DNA of 64,000 nucleotides from contig CACXQV010000022.1 of NCBI GenBank assembly GCA_902769875.1, forward strand, positions 24,159 through 88,158. The letters run 5' to 3'. The stretch comes from an uncultured Bacteroidia bacterium (GTDB lineage: Bacteria; Bacteroidota; Bacteroidia; Bacteroidales; F082). Below, piece by piece: positions 6,548 to 16,816 of this stretch (its first letter is position 1; each line of letters opens with the position of its first letter). The position numbers were made by a program, and so were the translations under genes. Below the pieces are notes generated by a model, which worked only from the letters and a program-made list of their open reading frames with translations, was not told the DNA's origin and did not search any database.

Positions 6548-8783
6548 ATGAAAAAAGTATTAGGAATCATCGCGATGGCCATCATGGTTTCGGTGGGTCG
6601 CGTGTATGCCGATGAAGGCATGTGGCTCCCGATGTTTGTCGAGCGCCTGAACTATGTTGACATGCAGAAGATGGGGCTGCAACTGACCCCTGAAGAGCTT
6701 TACAGCATCAACCACAGCAGTCTGAAAGACGCTATCGAGTCTGAAAGACGCTATCGTGGGCCTTGGCAGCGATGCCATGCCGCGCGGCTTCTTCTGCACG
6801 GGTGAAATCGTGAGCGAACACGGCTTGCTGTTCACCAACCACCACTGCGGCTACGGTGCCATCCAAAAGCTCAGCTCCGACCAGCACGACTACCTGAGAG
6901 ACGGCTTCTGGGCCAAGAACTACGGCGAGGAACTGCCCGCTCCCGAAATGACCGCCAGCTTCCTCATCCGCATGGAAGACGTGACCAAGGACATCCTCGG
7001 TGTGGTGACCGACGACATGGACTATCAAGACCAACAAGCCGCCATCCGCAAGAAAATCAAGGAGTTGGAAACTTCCGCTTCGGAAGATGGCAAGTACAAC
7101 CCCGTCATCAAAGGCTTCTTTGAGGGCAACGAGTATTATATGTTTGTCTATCAAGTGTTCCCCGATGTGCGTCTCGTGGGCGTGGCCAACTCTTCGATTG
7201 GCAAGTTCGGTGGCGACACCGACAACTGGATGTGGCCCCGCCACACTGGCGACTTCTCGATTTTCCGCGTCTATGCCGGCAAGGACGGTCAACCGGCCGC
7301 CTACAGCAAGGACAATGTGCCGCTGACGCCCAAGCACCACCTGCCCATCAGCCTTGACGGTGTGAAGAAGGACGACTTCACCATGATTTGGGGCTTCCCG
7401 GGCAGCACCGAGCGTTACATGTCGAGCTACGGCATCGACTATAATGTGGACACCTTCTATCCCGCCATCATCGACATCTTCGGCACGCAACTGGCTGCCA
7501 TGGAAGAATATATGAAAGTCGATGACCACATCAACCTGATGTATGCCGACAACCATGCCGGCTTGGCCAACACTTGGAAGAACTTCATCGGCCAGTGCAA
7601 GATGCTCCGCAAGAACAAGGTGAGCGAAAGCAAGGTGACCCTTGAAAAGGACTTCACCAATTGGGTGAACAAGAACAACAAGACCGAATACAAGGAAGCC
7701 CTCCCGAACCTCAAGAATGCTTACAAGACCATGGGCGAAGTGGCCAAATACATCTATTATCCCAACTTCGTTGCCGGTGCCGGTCCTGCTGGCATCGCTG
7801 CCCAGTTTGCCGCTTACTATCAAGCCTTCCAGAGCAAGGACAAGGAAGGCCAAGAAGCCGCTTTGACAATGTTGAAGGAAATGCCTGTCGAGAGCTTCTT
7901 CGAGGAGACCGACCCGCAAGTGGAAAAGAAAATCTTTGCCGAGCTGCTGAAGACCTACAAGAACGCTTTCAAGGGTGAGCAACTTCCTGAAATCTACTCG
8001 ATTATCGACAAGAAGTTCAAGGGCGACATCGACGCTTTCGCCGATGAGGTCTACACCAACTCCATCTTCGCCACGCCCGAAAACATCAAGGCTTTCTTGG
8101 AGAAACCCAACCCGAAGAAAATCGGCAAGGATTATGCCTACATCATGAACAACTCGATGATGGAAGTCATCATGAACCACATGGCCGACTATCGTGGTGC
8201 CATGCAAGCCGTGAGCGAGAACGACCACATCTTCGTGAAGGGCCTGCGTGAGTATTACGCCGCCACCCAACCCGGCAAGAGCCTCTATCCCGATGCCAAC
8301 TCGACGATGAGAATGAGCTATGGTTCTGTTCAGGACTATATGCCTGCCGATGCCGTGCATTACGACTACATCTGCACCGCCAACGGCATCCTCGAAAAGT
8401 ATGTGCCCGGCGACTATGAGTTTGACGCTCCCAAGCGCCTCATCGACCTCATCGAGAAGAAGGACTTCGGCGCCTACGCCGACGACAACGGCGAACTCGT
8501 CGTGTGCTTCCTTTCGACCAACGACATCACCGGCGGCAACTCAGGCAGCCCCATCATGAACGGCAAGGGCGAACTCATCGGCCTCGCCTTCGACGGCAAC
8601 TGGGAAGCCATGAGCGGCGACGTCAACTTTGAGCCGAAACTCCAGCGCACCATCAATGTGGATGTGCGTTATGTGCTCTTCATCATCGACAAGTATGCCG
8701 GCGCCACCAACCTGATCGACGAACTCGACATCCGCAAGGGCGAGCCCAAGCCGCTCCGCGTGGAAGAGGAAGTGGTGGAATAA
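6548..8783 (+). pseudogene. S46-family dipeptidyl-peptidase (DPP7-like), frameshifted
   Basis: S46 enzymes are periplasmic serine peptidases that remove dipeptides from peptide N-termini. The first frame (6548-6805) gives a signal peptide and the family start DEGMWLPMFVERLNYVDMQK, ending at SSLKDAI. The family continues in another frame from 6756 (GLGSDAMPRGFFCTGEIVSE). The switch is caused by a 19-bp tandem duplication (6719-6737 and 6738-6756); removing one copy restores one frame of about 740 residues. The catalytic His region (NHHCGYG) and catalytic Ser (GGNSGSPIMN) are intact. FDGNWE carries Gly where DPP11 enzymes have Arg, so DPP7-like specificity for hydrophobic residues is likelier than Asp/Glu specificity. 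An assembly error is possible. Confidence 0.9.
6719..6756 (+). repeat. 19-bp tandem duplication breaking the S46 gene
   Basis: AGTCTGAAAGACGCTATCG occurs at 6719-6737 and again, exactly, at 6738-6756. Nineteen is not a multiple of three, so the second copy shifts the frame. Confidence 0.95.
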
Positions 8784-8798
8784 TCGAAAGATCATCCC

Positions 8799-8840
8799 AA
8801 AACAAAAACGACCATCAAATCTGGTGGTCGTTTTTGTTTT
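8799..8840 (+). terminator. Intrinsic terminator after the S46 gene
   Basis: AACAAAAACGACCA and its complement TGGTCGTTTTTGTT form a long stem with a short loop, followed by T residues. It lies between two convergent genes and can serve both. Confidence 0.8.
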
Positions 8841-8858
8841 TCCAAAACCCATCTGTTT

Positions 8859-9290
8859 TCAACGTTTTCGCGTTCCGACGATTTGGTATTTCGTGTACAT
8901 GCCAGTCAAACCATTGGTGATGTCAAGGATAATGGAATCAGTGCCAACGTAATGTCCGGTGTAGTTGTTGTTGCCGCCCAAGTCGTATTCTGAGGCGGGG
9001 AACTCCAAGTTCCCGTTTTTGTTGATGATGGGGATTAAGGTCATTGACCCAACTTGGATTTTCACCCTGTCTGCATCCTGCTTGACCACATTGTAAGTGT
9101 AATAAGTGGTGTCAATTTGGCTTTCCATCCACCCGTCATTGCAGTCAGGAGAGGAGGGGTCTTGGCACATGCTCACGAGGCTTTTTCGGCACATGAAATC
9201 GAAAGAGCCCGTGTAGGGTTCGCGCCAATCGGTTTGCTTGCAGCCCATCAAAGTGGCTAACAACAAGGTAACAAAAGCTAATCTTTTCAT
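8859..9290 (-). CDS. Small lipoprotein of unknown function
   Basis: This 143-residue product starts with a lipoprotein signal (MKRLAFVTLLLATLMGCKQ, lipobox Cys17). The mature part is beta-rich and includes a Cys-containing stretch (MCRKSLVSMCQDPSSPDC) and several Gly/Asn turns (DLGGNNNYTGHYVG). This hints at a small beta-sandwich or lipocalin-like fold, but I do not recognise a family. It lies convergent to the S46 gene and divergent from the CotH gene. Confidence 0.65.
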   Translation of the reverse strand: MKRLAFVTLLLATLMGCKQTDWREPYTGSFDFMCRKSLVSMCQDPSSPDCNDGWMESQIDTTYYTYNVVKQDADRVKIQVGSMTLIPIINKNGNLEFPASEYDLGGNNNYTGHYVGTDSIILDITNGLTGMYTKYQIVGTRKR

Positions 9291-9391
9291 AATGTAATAG
9301 TTTTAGATATGTTGGAACTGCAAAAATAATATAAAAATGAGAATGTCAAGTATTCAAGTGGCTAAATTATGTTTCTTGTCATAAAAATTGC

Positions 9392-9399
9392 TATTTTTG
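9392..9399 (+). promoter_or_regulatory. -7 box TATTTTTG for the CotH-family gene
   Basis: The box lies 24 bp before the chosen ATG at 9424 and downstream of an in-frame upstream start at 9388. That supports the later start. Confidence 0.55.
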
Positions 9400-9423
9400 C
9401 AGGTCAAATCATTGGATACTGAA

Positions 9424-11286
9424 ATGAACAAAGGGTTGAAGGACATTATTTCAGGTTTTGGAATGAAGGAACTGCCGTTCATCATATTGACGTTGTTTTT
9501 TGTCGCCATTTCCGCAAAAGCCCAAAACGACACGGTTGTTTTCTCGGCCTCCGGCGGGTTCTACGAGGATGTTTTTTCGTTGGAGTTGTACAATTATTAT
9601 TCGCAAAACCACATTCGCTACACCACCAACGGCAACCGTCCGACGGCTGAGTCGCCGGTTTATGTGGAGCCTTTGCTGTTGGATGAAAACTTGTATTCAA
9701 AATCGGATATTTATACTATTATCAATTGTCCCGAGCAGGATTTTTATCTCCCCGATTCGGTTGGGCATTGCATCGTAATCCGTGCGGCAGTGTTCGACGA
9801 GAACGACAGCTGCATCAGTGGGGTGAGAACCAACAGTTATTTCATACGATCATTGGGCTGCGACACACACGGGCTGCCTGCCGTTTCGCTTTGCTCCGAC
9901 TCGTTGGCCTTGTTTGGTTATGAGACGGGGATTTTTGTGCCAGGATTCTATTTTGACTCACTGAATCCTTATTTCACGGGCAATTACTTTATGAAAGGTC
10001 GTGAATGGGAGCGTTTGAGCAACTTCGAGTTCTATGAGCTTGACAACAGTGGTGTCAATCAGCAAATAGGGCTGAGGACACATGGAAAACAATCACGGTG
10101 GCGTAGCCAAAAGGGATTGCAAATCTATGCCCGCGAGGAGTATGGTAAAAAACGGCTGAAGCATAGGTTTTTCGAGAACTTGCCTCTTGACAATTTCAAG
10201 CGTCTCTGCCTGAAGCCATACGGCGCAGCATGGAACGGTTCTGGTTGCAAGGATTACATTTGCAGCCGTATCGCACAGCATCTCAACATGGAGTTTCAAG
10301 CCTCCAGGCCTGTAGTGTTGTTCCTTAATGGTGAGTATTGGGGCGTTTATTATGTGGCTGAAAAAACGGATGAGCGGTTTCTGGAAGACCATTTTGGCAT
10401 CGACCCTGACGACGTGACCATTATCAACGCTTGGCATGAACTTGAATGTGGCGATATCAGCAATTACGATGCCCTTTTCGCATGGATGCAACAAGCCGAC
10501 CTCACCGATGAAGAACAATATGCCTACGCAATGGCACATATAGATATATCCAACTTCATTGACTATTACGTGTTTGAGCTGTTTGCCGCCAATATTGACT
10601 GGCCTGCCTCCAACACGAGGATGTGGCAACAGGGCGATAGCAAGTGGCGGTGGATTTTCTTTGATGGCGATGCTTGTCTTGAAATTCTGTCTTTCGATGT
10701 TTTTGCCAATGCCACTTACGATGGCGATGAAAGCTATCCTTCAAGCCGAATGGCAACTTTGTTTTTTAGGAAGTTGTTGGAGAACGAGCATTTCAAAGAA
10801 GAATTTGCGAGCCGGTTCAACCAGCTGGTGGCCACAACGTTTGCTTACGAGAACACTTGGCCTTACTATGATTATATCTATCGGACGTTGAGTGATGAGG
10901 TGCCGAATCAGATTGAACGTTTCAACAATCTGGAAAACTATCCTATATGGGAGAGTTATTGTATGCTTGTGATTGACTGGTTTTTGAGAGAAAGGCCTCT
11001 GTCCATCGTTGATGAATTGAATGCCTTTATGTTTGTTGATGAGCCGGAATTGAATGATTTCCAGTGTTATCCCAATCCGTTCTCTGACGAAATCCACATC
11101 GTTGTTGATGCCGGGTGTTTCGCCGCCACCGAAATCGCCGCTTATGATATGTTAGGCAGGAAAGTGTTCGTTGTGCCTTGCTTGCTTTCCGCCGGCGAAA
11201 ACAGGATGACCATCCATCCAAGTTTGCCGAAAGGGGTCTATTTGTTGAAGATTGGCGACTATACCCAAAGAATTGTGAGTTATTAG
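9424..11286 (+). CDS. Secreted CotH-family protein with T9SS sorting domain
   Basis: The 620-residue protein has a signal peptide ending near AISAKAQ. Next comes a chitobiase/FN3-like segment (YTTNGNRPTAESPVYVEP) and a CotH kinase-like domain (about residues 190-430) with LRTHGKQSRWRSQKGLQIY, FLNGEYWGVYYVAEKTDE and RWIFFDGD. The C-terminal 80 residues form a T9SS type A sorting domain (CYPNPFSDEIHI to KGVYLLKIGD). CotH proteins in spores phosphorylate coat proteins; the activity of secreted Bacteroidota members is unknown. The start at 9424 is preferred because the promoter box lies between it and the upstream candidate. It probably sits on the cell surface. Confidence 0.85.
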   Translation: MNKGLKDIISGFGMKELPFIILTLFFVAISAKAQNDTVVFSASGGFYEDVFSLELYNYYSQNHIRYTTNGNRPTAESPVYVEPLLLDENLYSKSDIYTIINCPEQDFYLPDSVGHCIVIRAAVFDENDSCISGVRTNSYFIRSLGCDTHGLPAVSLCSDSLALFGYETGIFVPGFYFDSLNPYFTGNYFMKGREWERLSNFEFYELDNSGVNQQIGLRTHGKQSRWRSQKGLQIYAREEYGKKRLKHRFFENLPLDNFKRLCLKPYGAAWNGSGCKDYICSRIAQHLNMEFQASRPVVLFLNGEYWGVYYVAEKTDERFLEDHFGIDPDDVTIINAWHELECGDISNYDALFAWMQQADLTDEEQYAYAMAHIDISNFIDYYVFELFAANIDWPASNTRMWQQGDSKWRWIFFDGDACLEILSFDVFANATYDGDESYPSSRMATLFFRKLLENEHFKEEFASRFNQLVATTFAYENTWPYYDYIYRTLSDEVPNQIERFNNLENYPIWESYCMLVIDWFLRERPLSIVDELNAFMFVDEPELNDFQCYPNPFSDEIHIVVDAGCFAATEIAAYDMLGRKVFVVPCLLSAGENRMTIHPSLPKGVYLLKIGDYTQRIVSY

Positions 11287-11318
11287 ACTGTTTTTTCCTT
11301 AGTTTGGGCGAAAATGCC

Positions 11319-11326
11319 TATTTTTG
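11319..11326 (+). promoter_or_regulatory. -7 box TATTTTTG for the GH16-like gene
   Basis: The box lies 18 bp before the ATG at 11345, so the GH16-like gene and the SGNH gene behind it probably form a separate transcript from the CotH gene. Confidence 0.55.
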
Positions 11327-11344
11327 TCCCTTAAAACCATCGTT

Positions 11345-13318
11345 ATGGATAATGACAACAAAAAATACTGGTGGCTCTTGCTTCTCTTGGGCTTCATACT
11401 GTTGAAAACCAACTATTTCCGACCAATGTCGAACTTCGGTTGCAGCCGTAGGGTCACGATGGATATGGACTTGGACAATGCCGTCCTTGAAGGTATCACC
11501 TTGCCTTCGGTGAACCAGACCAAAGACGGTTCGGGGATGTTCAAATTCCGATTTTTCACGCTGTCGCGGAAATACAAATACTACAAGATTTACTACCAAA
11601 ACGAGAGTTACAAGTTTGCCGACACCTCGGCCTTGGCCAACGAGAATTTTTACGGCAGCTGGGAGGACTTGAACATCGGTTTCAAGCCCATCGAGCGGCA
11701 TCGCACACGCGACGCTTTCCGCATCGTGGGCAACCCACGCGACGAAAAGCAATACTACGGCGCCGACCTCTCAGAAAACAGCTTCAGCGAGGCGCATATC
11801 CACAAGGTGATGGAATCCATTCGGAATCAGGAACTTTGGTACAACTCCATCATCGAGAAGGCCGAGAAAAATGGTTGCAGTGTGGACGAACAACTTTACA
11901 AAGACGCCCTTTGGGTCATCAACGACCAAAAGAACCAAGGCGACGTGAACCACCGCTGGAAACGCAACCCGCGCGTGGGCGAATACAGCTTTGTTTTGGT
12001 GCTTTGCGACGAGGAAGGCTTGAAAGAAATCCCTGAATATGTGCAATTTATTGGCAAAACCGACGAAAACGGCCAGTTTGTGAACCCTTACGGCTGGTTT
12101 GAACGGCACAAGTCGAAGCATATCAAGATGATACGCTCGAAACGCAAGCTGAAGACCCGCGCCGTGATTACCGTGGACAAGGGCGTTTTCATCGACGAGT
12201 CGAAGGTGAACCATATCGGCTACCATCTGGATAGCACCAACTGCCATTGCGGCACCGACGACAGCCTTTATCGCTCCGCCCTTTACGAGCAGTTTTTCAG
12301 CTCCGTGAGCCGACAATACACGCTTCGCAATATTCCCGTCATTCAGGATGTTGTGGGCGGCGACAATCTCTATACTCGCGAACAATACGAAGCCAACCGC
12401 AACCGCTTCGACAGCACAGAGTTGCAGATGAACTGGCCCGTGACCACCGAAACGCCTTGCCAAACCGTGCGCCTCGCCGACGATGGCAGCTATATCTCCC
12501 TCATCAATCCGGGCAACGACGACCCGAACAATTTGCACAAAGAATCGACAGGCATACGCACCCGCGTAGGCTTCACCTACGGCAAATTCCGTGGCAAAAT
12601 CAAGTTTCCCGTGATGCTCAACGAGGAGAACATCTGGAACGGCTTGACTTACGCTTTTTGGCTGATTTACAGCGACAACCACGCTTGGAACAACCGCCGT
12701 CACGACGAGGCCGAAGGCGGCTATGTGGAGAAGAACGACGACTCGGCTAATCCCTTGCGTCTGCCCGATTACCATTATTCCGAAATCGACATCGAAATCG
12801 TGAAGGCATCGCGGTTTTGGCCGAAGAACTACTATGGTCGCCGCGCCGACACGATTTGCGTGGAGCAAGACGAAACCCTGAACGACGACGTGATGTATTG
12901 CTGCACCAACTGGGACTTGGCCGTGCCTTCGCCCAAGTATTTCTCGTGGGGCATCGACAGCATCCCTTACGGCAAGGAACGCAAGTTTGAGACCCTGCGT
13001 TGGTATAAGCTCTACAAGGCCCTCACCGAGCGCGCCCCAATGAGCAACAAGGCCTTCAAAGAGCCGTGGTATTACTACGAAATCGAGTGGAGGCCCACAG
13101 AAATCATCTGGCGGCTCGGCCCCAGCCCCGACAAGATGCAGGTGATGGGCTATATGAACGACGAATTCACCTCGATTCCGAACAACCAAATGAAAGCCAT
13201 CGTCACGCAGGAATACCATTACAGCGAATGGTGGCCGCCCATCGTTTGGGAGCAGGGGCTGATACCCTACAACAAAACGGATATTGAAGGGAAGGTTTAT
13301 GAGATAGTGGTGGAATAA
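11345..13318 (+). CDS. Membrane-anchored GH16-like (concanavalin-fold) protein
   Basis: This 657-residue protein has an N-terminal membrane segment (YWWLLLLLGFILLKTNYF) that may act as a signal anchor. The C-terminal half shows GH16 features: YGKFRGKIKFP, then SEIDIEIVK containing the ExDxE catalytic motif (Glu480, Asp482, Glu484), and YYEIEWRPTEIIWRLG resembling the family's later core strand. Residues 30-350 match nothing I recognise. GH16 enzymes cut beta-1,3/1,4-glucans or galactans. Placed ahead of SGNH and MBOAT genes, it may trim or remodel the polysaccharide those proteins acetylate. That role is inferred; the fold call rests on the motif and context. It ends 7 bp before the next gene, so they are co-transcribed. 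Confidence 0.7.
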   Translation: MDNDNKKYWWLLLLLGFILLKTNYFRPMSNFGCSRRVTMDMDLDNAVLEGITLPSVNQTKDGSGMFKFRFFTLSRKYKYYKIYYQNESYKFADTSALANENFYGSWEDLNIGFKPIERHRTRDAFRIVGNPRDEKQYYGADLSENSFSEAHIHKVMESIRNQELWYNSIIEKAEKNGCSVDEQLYKDALWVINDQKNQGDVNHRWKRNPRVGEYSFVLVLCDEEGLKEIPEYVQFIGKTDENGQFVNPYGWFERHKSKHIKMIRSKRKLKTRAVITVDKGVFIDESKVNHIGYHLDSTNCHCGTDDSLYRSALYEQFFSSVSRQYTLRNIPVIQDVVGGDNLYTREQYEANRNRFDSTELQMNWPVTTETPCQTVRLADDGSYISLINPGNDDPNNLHKESTGIRTRVGFTYGKFRGKIKFPVMLNEENIWNGLTYAFWLIYSDNHAWNNRRHDEAEGGYVEKNDDSANPLRLPDYHYSEIDIEIVKASRFWPKNYYGRRADTICVEQDETLNDDVMYCCTNWDLAVPSPKYFSWGIDSIPYGKERKFETLRWYKLYKALTERAPMSNKAFKEPWYYYEIEWRPTEIIWRLGPSPDKMQVMGYMNDEFTSIPNNQMKAIVTQEYHYSEWWPPIVWEQGLIPYNKTDIEGKVYEIVVE

Positions 13319-13325
13319 TACGGCT

Positions 13326-14816
13326 ATGAAAAACAAGAATGTTGTATATATGGTGCTTTTCGCTGTTTTGATGGTGGTGCTTTTCGCGCCCCTCGTCCAG
13401 CAGAAGTTTCGCGTGTTTGATGTGAAAAAACTCGACGGGGCCACCGTTGAGGTCGAGGAGCCAGCATTGTCGTTCGACAATTATAAGGATGGCTCGTTCC
13501 AGAGGCAACTTGAGAGCTATGTGGCCACCCATTTCGGTTTTCACGAGCCAATAATCCGTTTCTACAACCAGTATCTGTTGCTGTTTCGGAAAACCTACGC
13601 GGCGGATGTGGCCATCGGAAAGGAGAAATGGCTTTATGGCAAGAACTCCGTCCTTGACCATTATGGGCAATTGAGCCGTTCATACGCCGACAACGATGCT
13701 GCCTTGGAGCAGAAATTCCAAAAAGACCTTCAACGGTTGAAAAAAGTGCAGGACCAGTTGGCCGCGCGAGGCACCCATCTGTTCGTGCTGATTTGTCCGT
13801 CCAAAGACGAGGTTTACCCTGAACATCTGCCAAGCCACGGGCAATACGTCAAGCGCGATGGATTGCGTGCCATCGACTATTACCCTCGCGCATTCGCCGA
13901 AAACGGTATTAACCACATCAATGTTTGCCAATGGTTCCGTCAAATCAAGGATACGGTGAGTTACCCGCTTTTCCCGAAACGAGGAATGCATTGGTCGAAT
14001 CTGGCCTGCGCCCACGCCTCCGATTCCATCATCCGTTATATGGAGCATCTGACGGGCATCAACGCGCCAAACATCAAGATTGGCCCTGCGTATCCTGATG
14101 ACATGCGCAATCCGGACGGCGATTTGGAGCAAAACCTGAACTTGGCTTGGGGAATGGTGCCCGCCGAGCAGAACTACTATGCCGACATAGAGGTTGTCCC
14201 CGACAGCACGGCCTCGAGGCTTCGCCTGATTACCATGGGCGACTCGTTCTTTTGGAACATGTGTTACACCTTGCCGATGGACGACATTTTCGAGACCTAC
14301 TATTACTGGTATTATTTCAACACGATCTTTTACGACCCCAACCACAATAATGTCAGCCAAATCAATCTGATGGAAGAGCTTGACTGGGCTGATGTGGTGA
14401 TGATTTCGCTTAGTGCCACACAGCTCTACGACATCAATCATGGACTGCTTTCGCAAGCATTGGCAAGGCTTTCGTCGACGAATCCCAGCCAGTTTGACGA
14501 CATCCTCCTGTCCATCAAAAGGCAGATGGAGACCAACGAAGAATGGTACGAAAGCCTGAAACAAAAGGCCGCCCAAAAAGGCAAGACCTTGGAAGAGGTG
14601 ATGGACGAGGACGCACGTTATGTGTATGGCCAAAATCCGGAGAAATACCTAATGGAAGCCGTTTTGGGACAAATCAAGCAGGCCATGCGCAACGATGCAT
14701 CGTGGCTTCAGGCCCTCGGCGAAAAAGCGGCGCAACAAGGCAAGTCGCTGGAACAGGTGATGGACGAGGATGCGCTTTATGTATTCAACCAAGACCCAGA
14801 GAAATACTTGGAATAA
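13326..14816 (+). CDS. AlgJ/AlgX-like SGNH polysaccharide O-acetyltransferase 1
   Basis: This 496-residue protein has one N-terminal membrane segment, so it should face the periplasm. A conserved RFYNQY region near residue 80 is followed by an SGNH-like fold with the nucleophile motif MGDSFFW (Ser307) and the histidine motif GMHW (His222). Relatives transfer acetyl groups onto exopolysaccharides, supplied by an MBOAT membrane protein. After residue 395 there are two 45-residue helical repeats (KAAQKGKTLEEVMDEDA and KAAQQGKSLEQVMDEDA), each ending in NPEKYL or DPEKYL. The gene follows the GH16-like gene by 7 bp and converges with SGNH 2, whose stop is 6 bp away. Confidence 0.8.
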   Translation: MKNKNVVYMVLFAVLMVVLFAPLVQQKFRVFDVKKLDGATVEVEEPALSFDNYKDGSFQRQLESYVATHFGFHEPIIRFYNQYLLLFRKTYAADVAIGKEKWLYGKNSVLDHYGQLSRSYADNDAALEQKFQKDLQRLKKVQDQLAARGTHLFVLICPSKDEVYPEHLPSHGQYVKRDGLRAIDYYPRAFAENGINHINVCQWFRQIKDTVSYPLFPKRGMHWSNLACAHASDSIIRYMEHLTGINAPNIKIGPAYPDDMRNPDGDLEQNLNLAWGMVPAEQNYYADIEVVPDSTASRLRLITMGDSFFWNMCYTLPMDDIFETYYYWYYFNTIFYDPNHNNVSQINLMEELDWADVVMISLSATQLYDINHGLLSQALARLSSTNPSQFDDILLSIKRQMETNEEWYESLKQKAAQKGKTLEEVMDEDARYVYGQNPEKYLMEAVLGQIKQAMRNDASWLQALGEKAAQQGKSLEQVMDEDALYVFNQDPEKYLE

Positions 14817-14822
14817 CTGTTT

Positions 14823-16814
14823 CTATTGGTTTTCATAGATCCATCTGATATCCCTGTTCATGGCCACCCTGAAAGGCAAGTCGTGTTCGAGGCGTTTTTT
14901 GTGGATGCTTTCCAACGACGGGGGATAACGTTTGATCTTGTTTTCGATAGTGTAGAATTCGAAAGCCTTGACGAGGGCGGCGGAATCAATGGAAACGGGC
15001 TTCTTTTCAAGGGTGTTGTAGCACCAAACGGCATCGTCGCGGAACATCTTGTCGATTGATACATGCCTCTCTTTTGCCTTGGCGCGAATCGACTGCAAGA
15101 GATTTTCGCTCTCAAGTCGGTTCACTATGGCATCCATCATCAAGGCCGCTCTCATCAGCGTGTCGTTGTCGAATTCATGATTGCACAAGCGTGTCTTCAG
15201 TTCCGCACATACGATGTCGACCAGCTCGTTCTCATTGGCGAACACCACGTTGTGCCGACACTTTTCGGCGGCGGCTTCTTCCACTATGAAGTCGAAGTAA
15301 TCGGTCGAGGTGAAGAAGGCATGGTCGCGGAGCAAAGGTTTGTGGTGCAGCATGTTGTAAGTGTCTTTTTCAAAGAGTTTTTTGGCATCGGTTGAGTCGT
15401 TGCGAGCCTTGGCCCAAAGCAGAAAGCTCCAAGTGCGGTCCTCGTGAAGGGCTCTTTCGGCCAACACATCGTTGATTCTTGGGTTGCGGCATGAAGGCAC
15501 GGCATCGCCTCGAAGCTCCTCGAAGAGTTCGGGGTTTTGTTGCAGTTTGACAAGGGCTTGCCAGCGGTACTTGATGCTGTCTTGGTGCGATTGGGCTCCC
15601 CATTCCCGAATCAGGCTGTCGGCGACCTCGTCGGTCTTCTCTTCAAGCCTTTCCTCGCTGATGCACAAACTGATGAGCGAATTGCCCGGAAACAGCACTC
15701 CTTTATGATACAATTGGGGGCCGTCCCTGAAAAAGACCACATAATCGTGTAGCAACAATTCGCGTAGGTGGTCGATGTCGCCCAAGGGAGAGGAAACCTT
15801 CTCCTTGTCAGAATAAAACAACACTTCATAAAAACTGAAGTCACGCGATTTGAACAAGGCTTCGAACGACACTCGACGTTTCATGTACCAATAGAACGAG
15901 GTGCCCACAAACCAAACCTTGGGGTAGAATGTGTTGTCATCGGTCACGATGTTGACCGGGTATTCGTAGATGGGTTCGTGCTTGAGGGGTCGCATCAAGT
16001 TGAGCAGGTTTTCCAAATCCTTGTCATCAGAAGGGATGACGGTGCTCGAATAAGGGGCACCGAATTGTAGTTTGGCCAAAGGCTTGCCGCCGATAAGCTC
16101 CATATACCTCAATATGGAGTCGACGGCGATAGATGCCCCTGCGGCCCAGTGGCTTCCTTTCGAATAGAAGAGGTCGAAGCCTGTGGTGTCTTGCATTTGC
16201 TTGAACCAAGGGGCCATGTTGATGTGAGGAACGTTTTTGGCTTCGAGTTCTTTCTGGAAAAAGGTGGCGGCATTGAAAGTGGTGTCGCCTGCTGGATGCC
16301 AGCTCAGGTGTTGGGGATAGACGAATGTTTTTGTGGGCAACGAAAAAGTGAGGAGGTGGACGCCATATTCTTTTAGTATGGCGTTGACCTTAGCCAAGGT
16401 TCGTGTACGGATGAGGAGCTCCTCTTTTACCTGTTGGTTGTTCAAGCCAAATAAAATTTCCATCGTGCCGAAATATTGTCCTATGCTTTCGGTATGGTAA
16501 AGCCAGCCGTCTTTTTCTATGGCAACGTCATTGTTGCTGGTGGTCCTAAACAAGTCGTAGGTGCATTGGTTGTACAGCCTGATGAGCGGTTCGCGGAAGC
16601 CGAAATAATCTTGAAGGTACTCTTCCATTTGCTTTTGGTAAGCCCCGCTTTGATACGATTCCGATGACAACAAAGGCTTTTCTGTCGGCTTTTCGTATCC
16701 CGTTAGTTGCTTGAAACTGAACAAATCCAGGTTTTGCTGAGCCATAGGGGCAAAAAGGATTAAAGCCGTAAATCCAAACAAAAGATACAAGATGATATGA
16801 CGCTTTTTTTTCAT
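14823..16814 (-). CDS. AlgJ/AlgX-like SGNH polysaccharide O-acetyltransferase 2
   Basis: At 663 residues this is the longest of the four SGNH paralogs in the locus. It has an N-terminal membrane anchor (HIILYLLFGFTALILFAP), the shared FGFREPLIRLYNQ segment, the histidine motif GSHW and the nucleophile motif VGTSFYW. The last 250 residues are mostly helical and charged and contain degenerate versions of the repeat seen in SGNH 1 (KAKERHVSIDKMFRDDAVW). Its start lies 2 bp after the MBOAT 1 stop, so translation is probably coupled to that gene. It is expected to act in the periplasm with MBOAT 1. Substrate and acetylation position cannot be read from the sequence. Confidence 0.78.
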   Translation of the reverse strand: MKKKRHIILYLLFGFTALILFAPMAQQNLDLFSFKQLTGYEKPTEKPLLSSESYQSGAYQKQMEEYLQDYFGFREPLIRLYNQCTYDLFRTTSNNDVAIEKDGWLYHTESIGQYFGTMEILFGLNNQQVKEELLIRTRTLAKVNAILKEYGVHLLTFSLPTKTFVYPQHLSWHPAGDTTFNAATFFQKELEAKNVPHINMAPWFKQMQDTTGFDLFYSKGSHWAAGASIAVDSILRYMELIGGKPLAKLQFGAPYSSTVIPSDDKDLENLLNLMRPLKHEPIYEYPVNIVTDDNTFYPKVWFVGTSFYWYMKRRVSFEALFKSRDFSFYEVLFYSDKEKVSSPLGDIDHLRELLLHDYVVFFRDGPQLYHKGVLFPGNSLISLCISEERLEEKTDEVADSLIREWGAQSHQDSIKYRWQALVKLQQNPELFEELRGDAVPSCRNPRINDVLAERALHEDRTWSFLLWAKARNDSTDAKKLFEKDTYNMLHHKPLLRDHAFFTSTDYFDFIVEEAAAEKCRHNVVFANENELVDIVCAELKTRLCNHEFDNDTLMRAALMMDAIVNRLESENLLQSIRAKAKERHVSIDKMFRDDAVWCYNTLEKKPVSIDSAALVKAFEFYTIENKIKRYPPSLESIHKKRLEHDLPFRVAMNRDIRWIYENQ

Positions 16815-16816
16815 AA

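Noticed and set aside
6732-8360. 542-codon minus-strand open frame opposite the S46 gene
   Set aside because: Antisense shadow; the plus strand carries a clear S46 peptidase with catalytic motifs.
11771-13480. 569-codon minus-strand open frame opposite the GH16-like gene
   Set aside because: Antisense shadow with no recognisable domain; the plus-strand gene has a start, membrane anchor and GH16-type motif.
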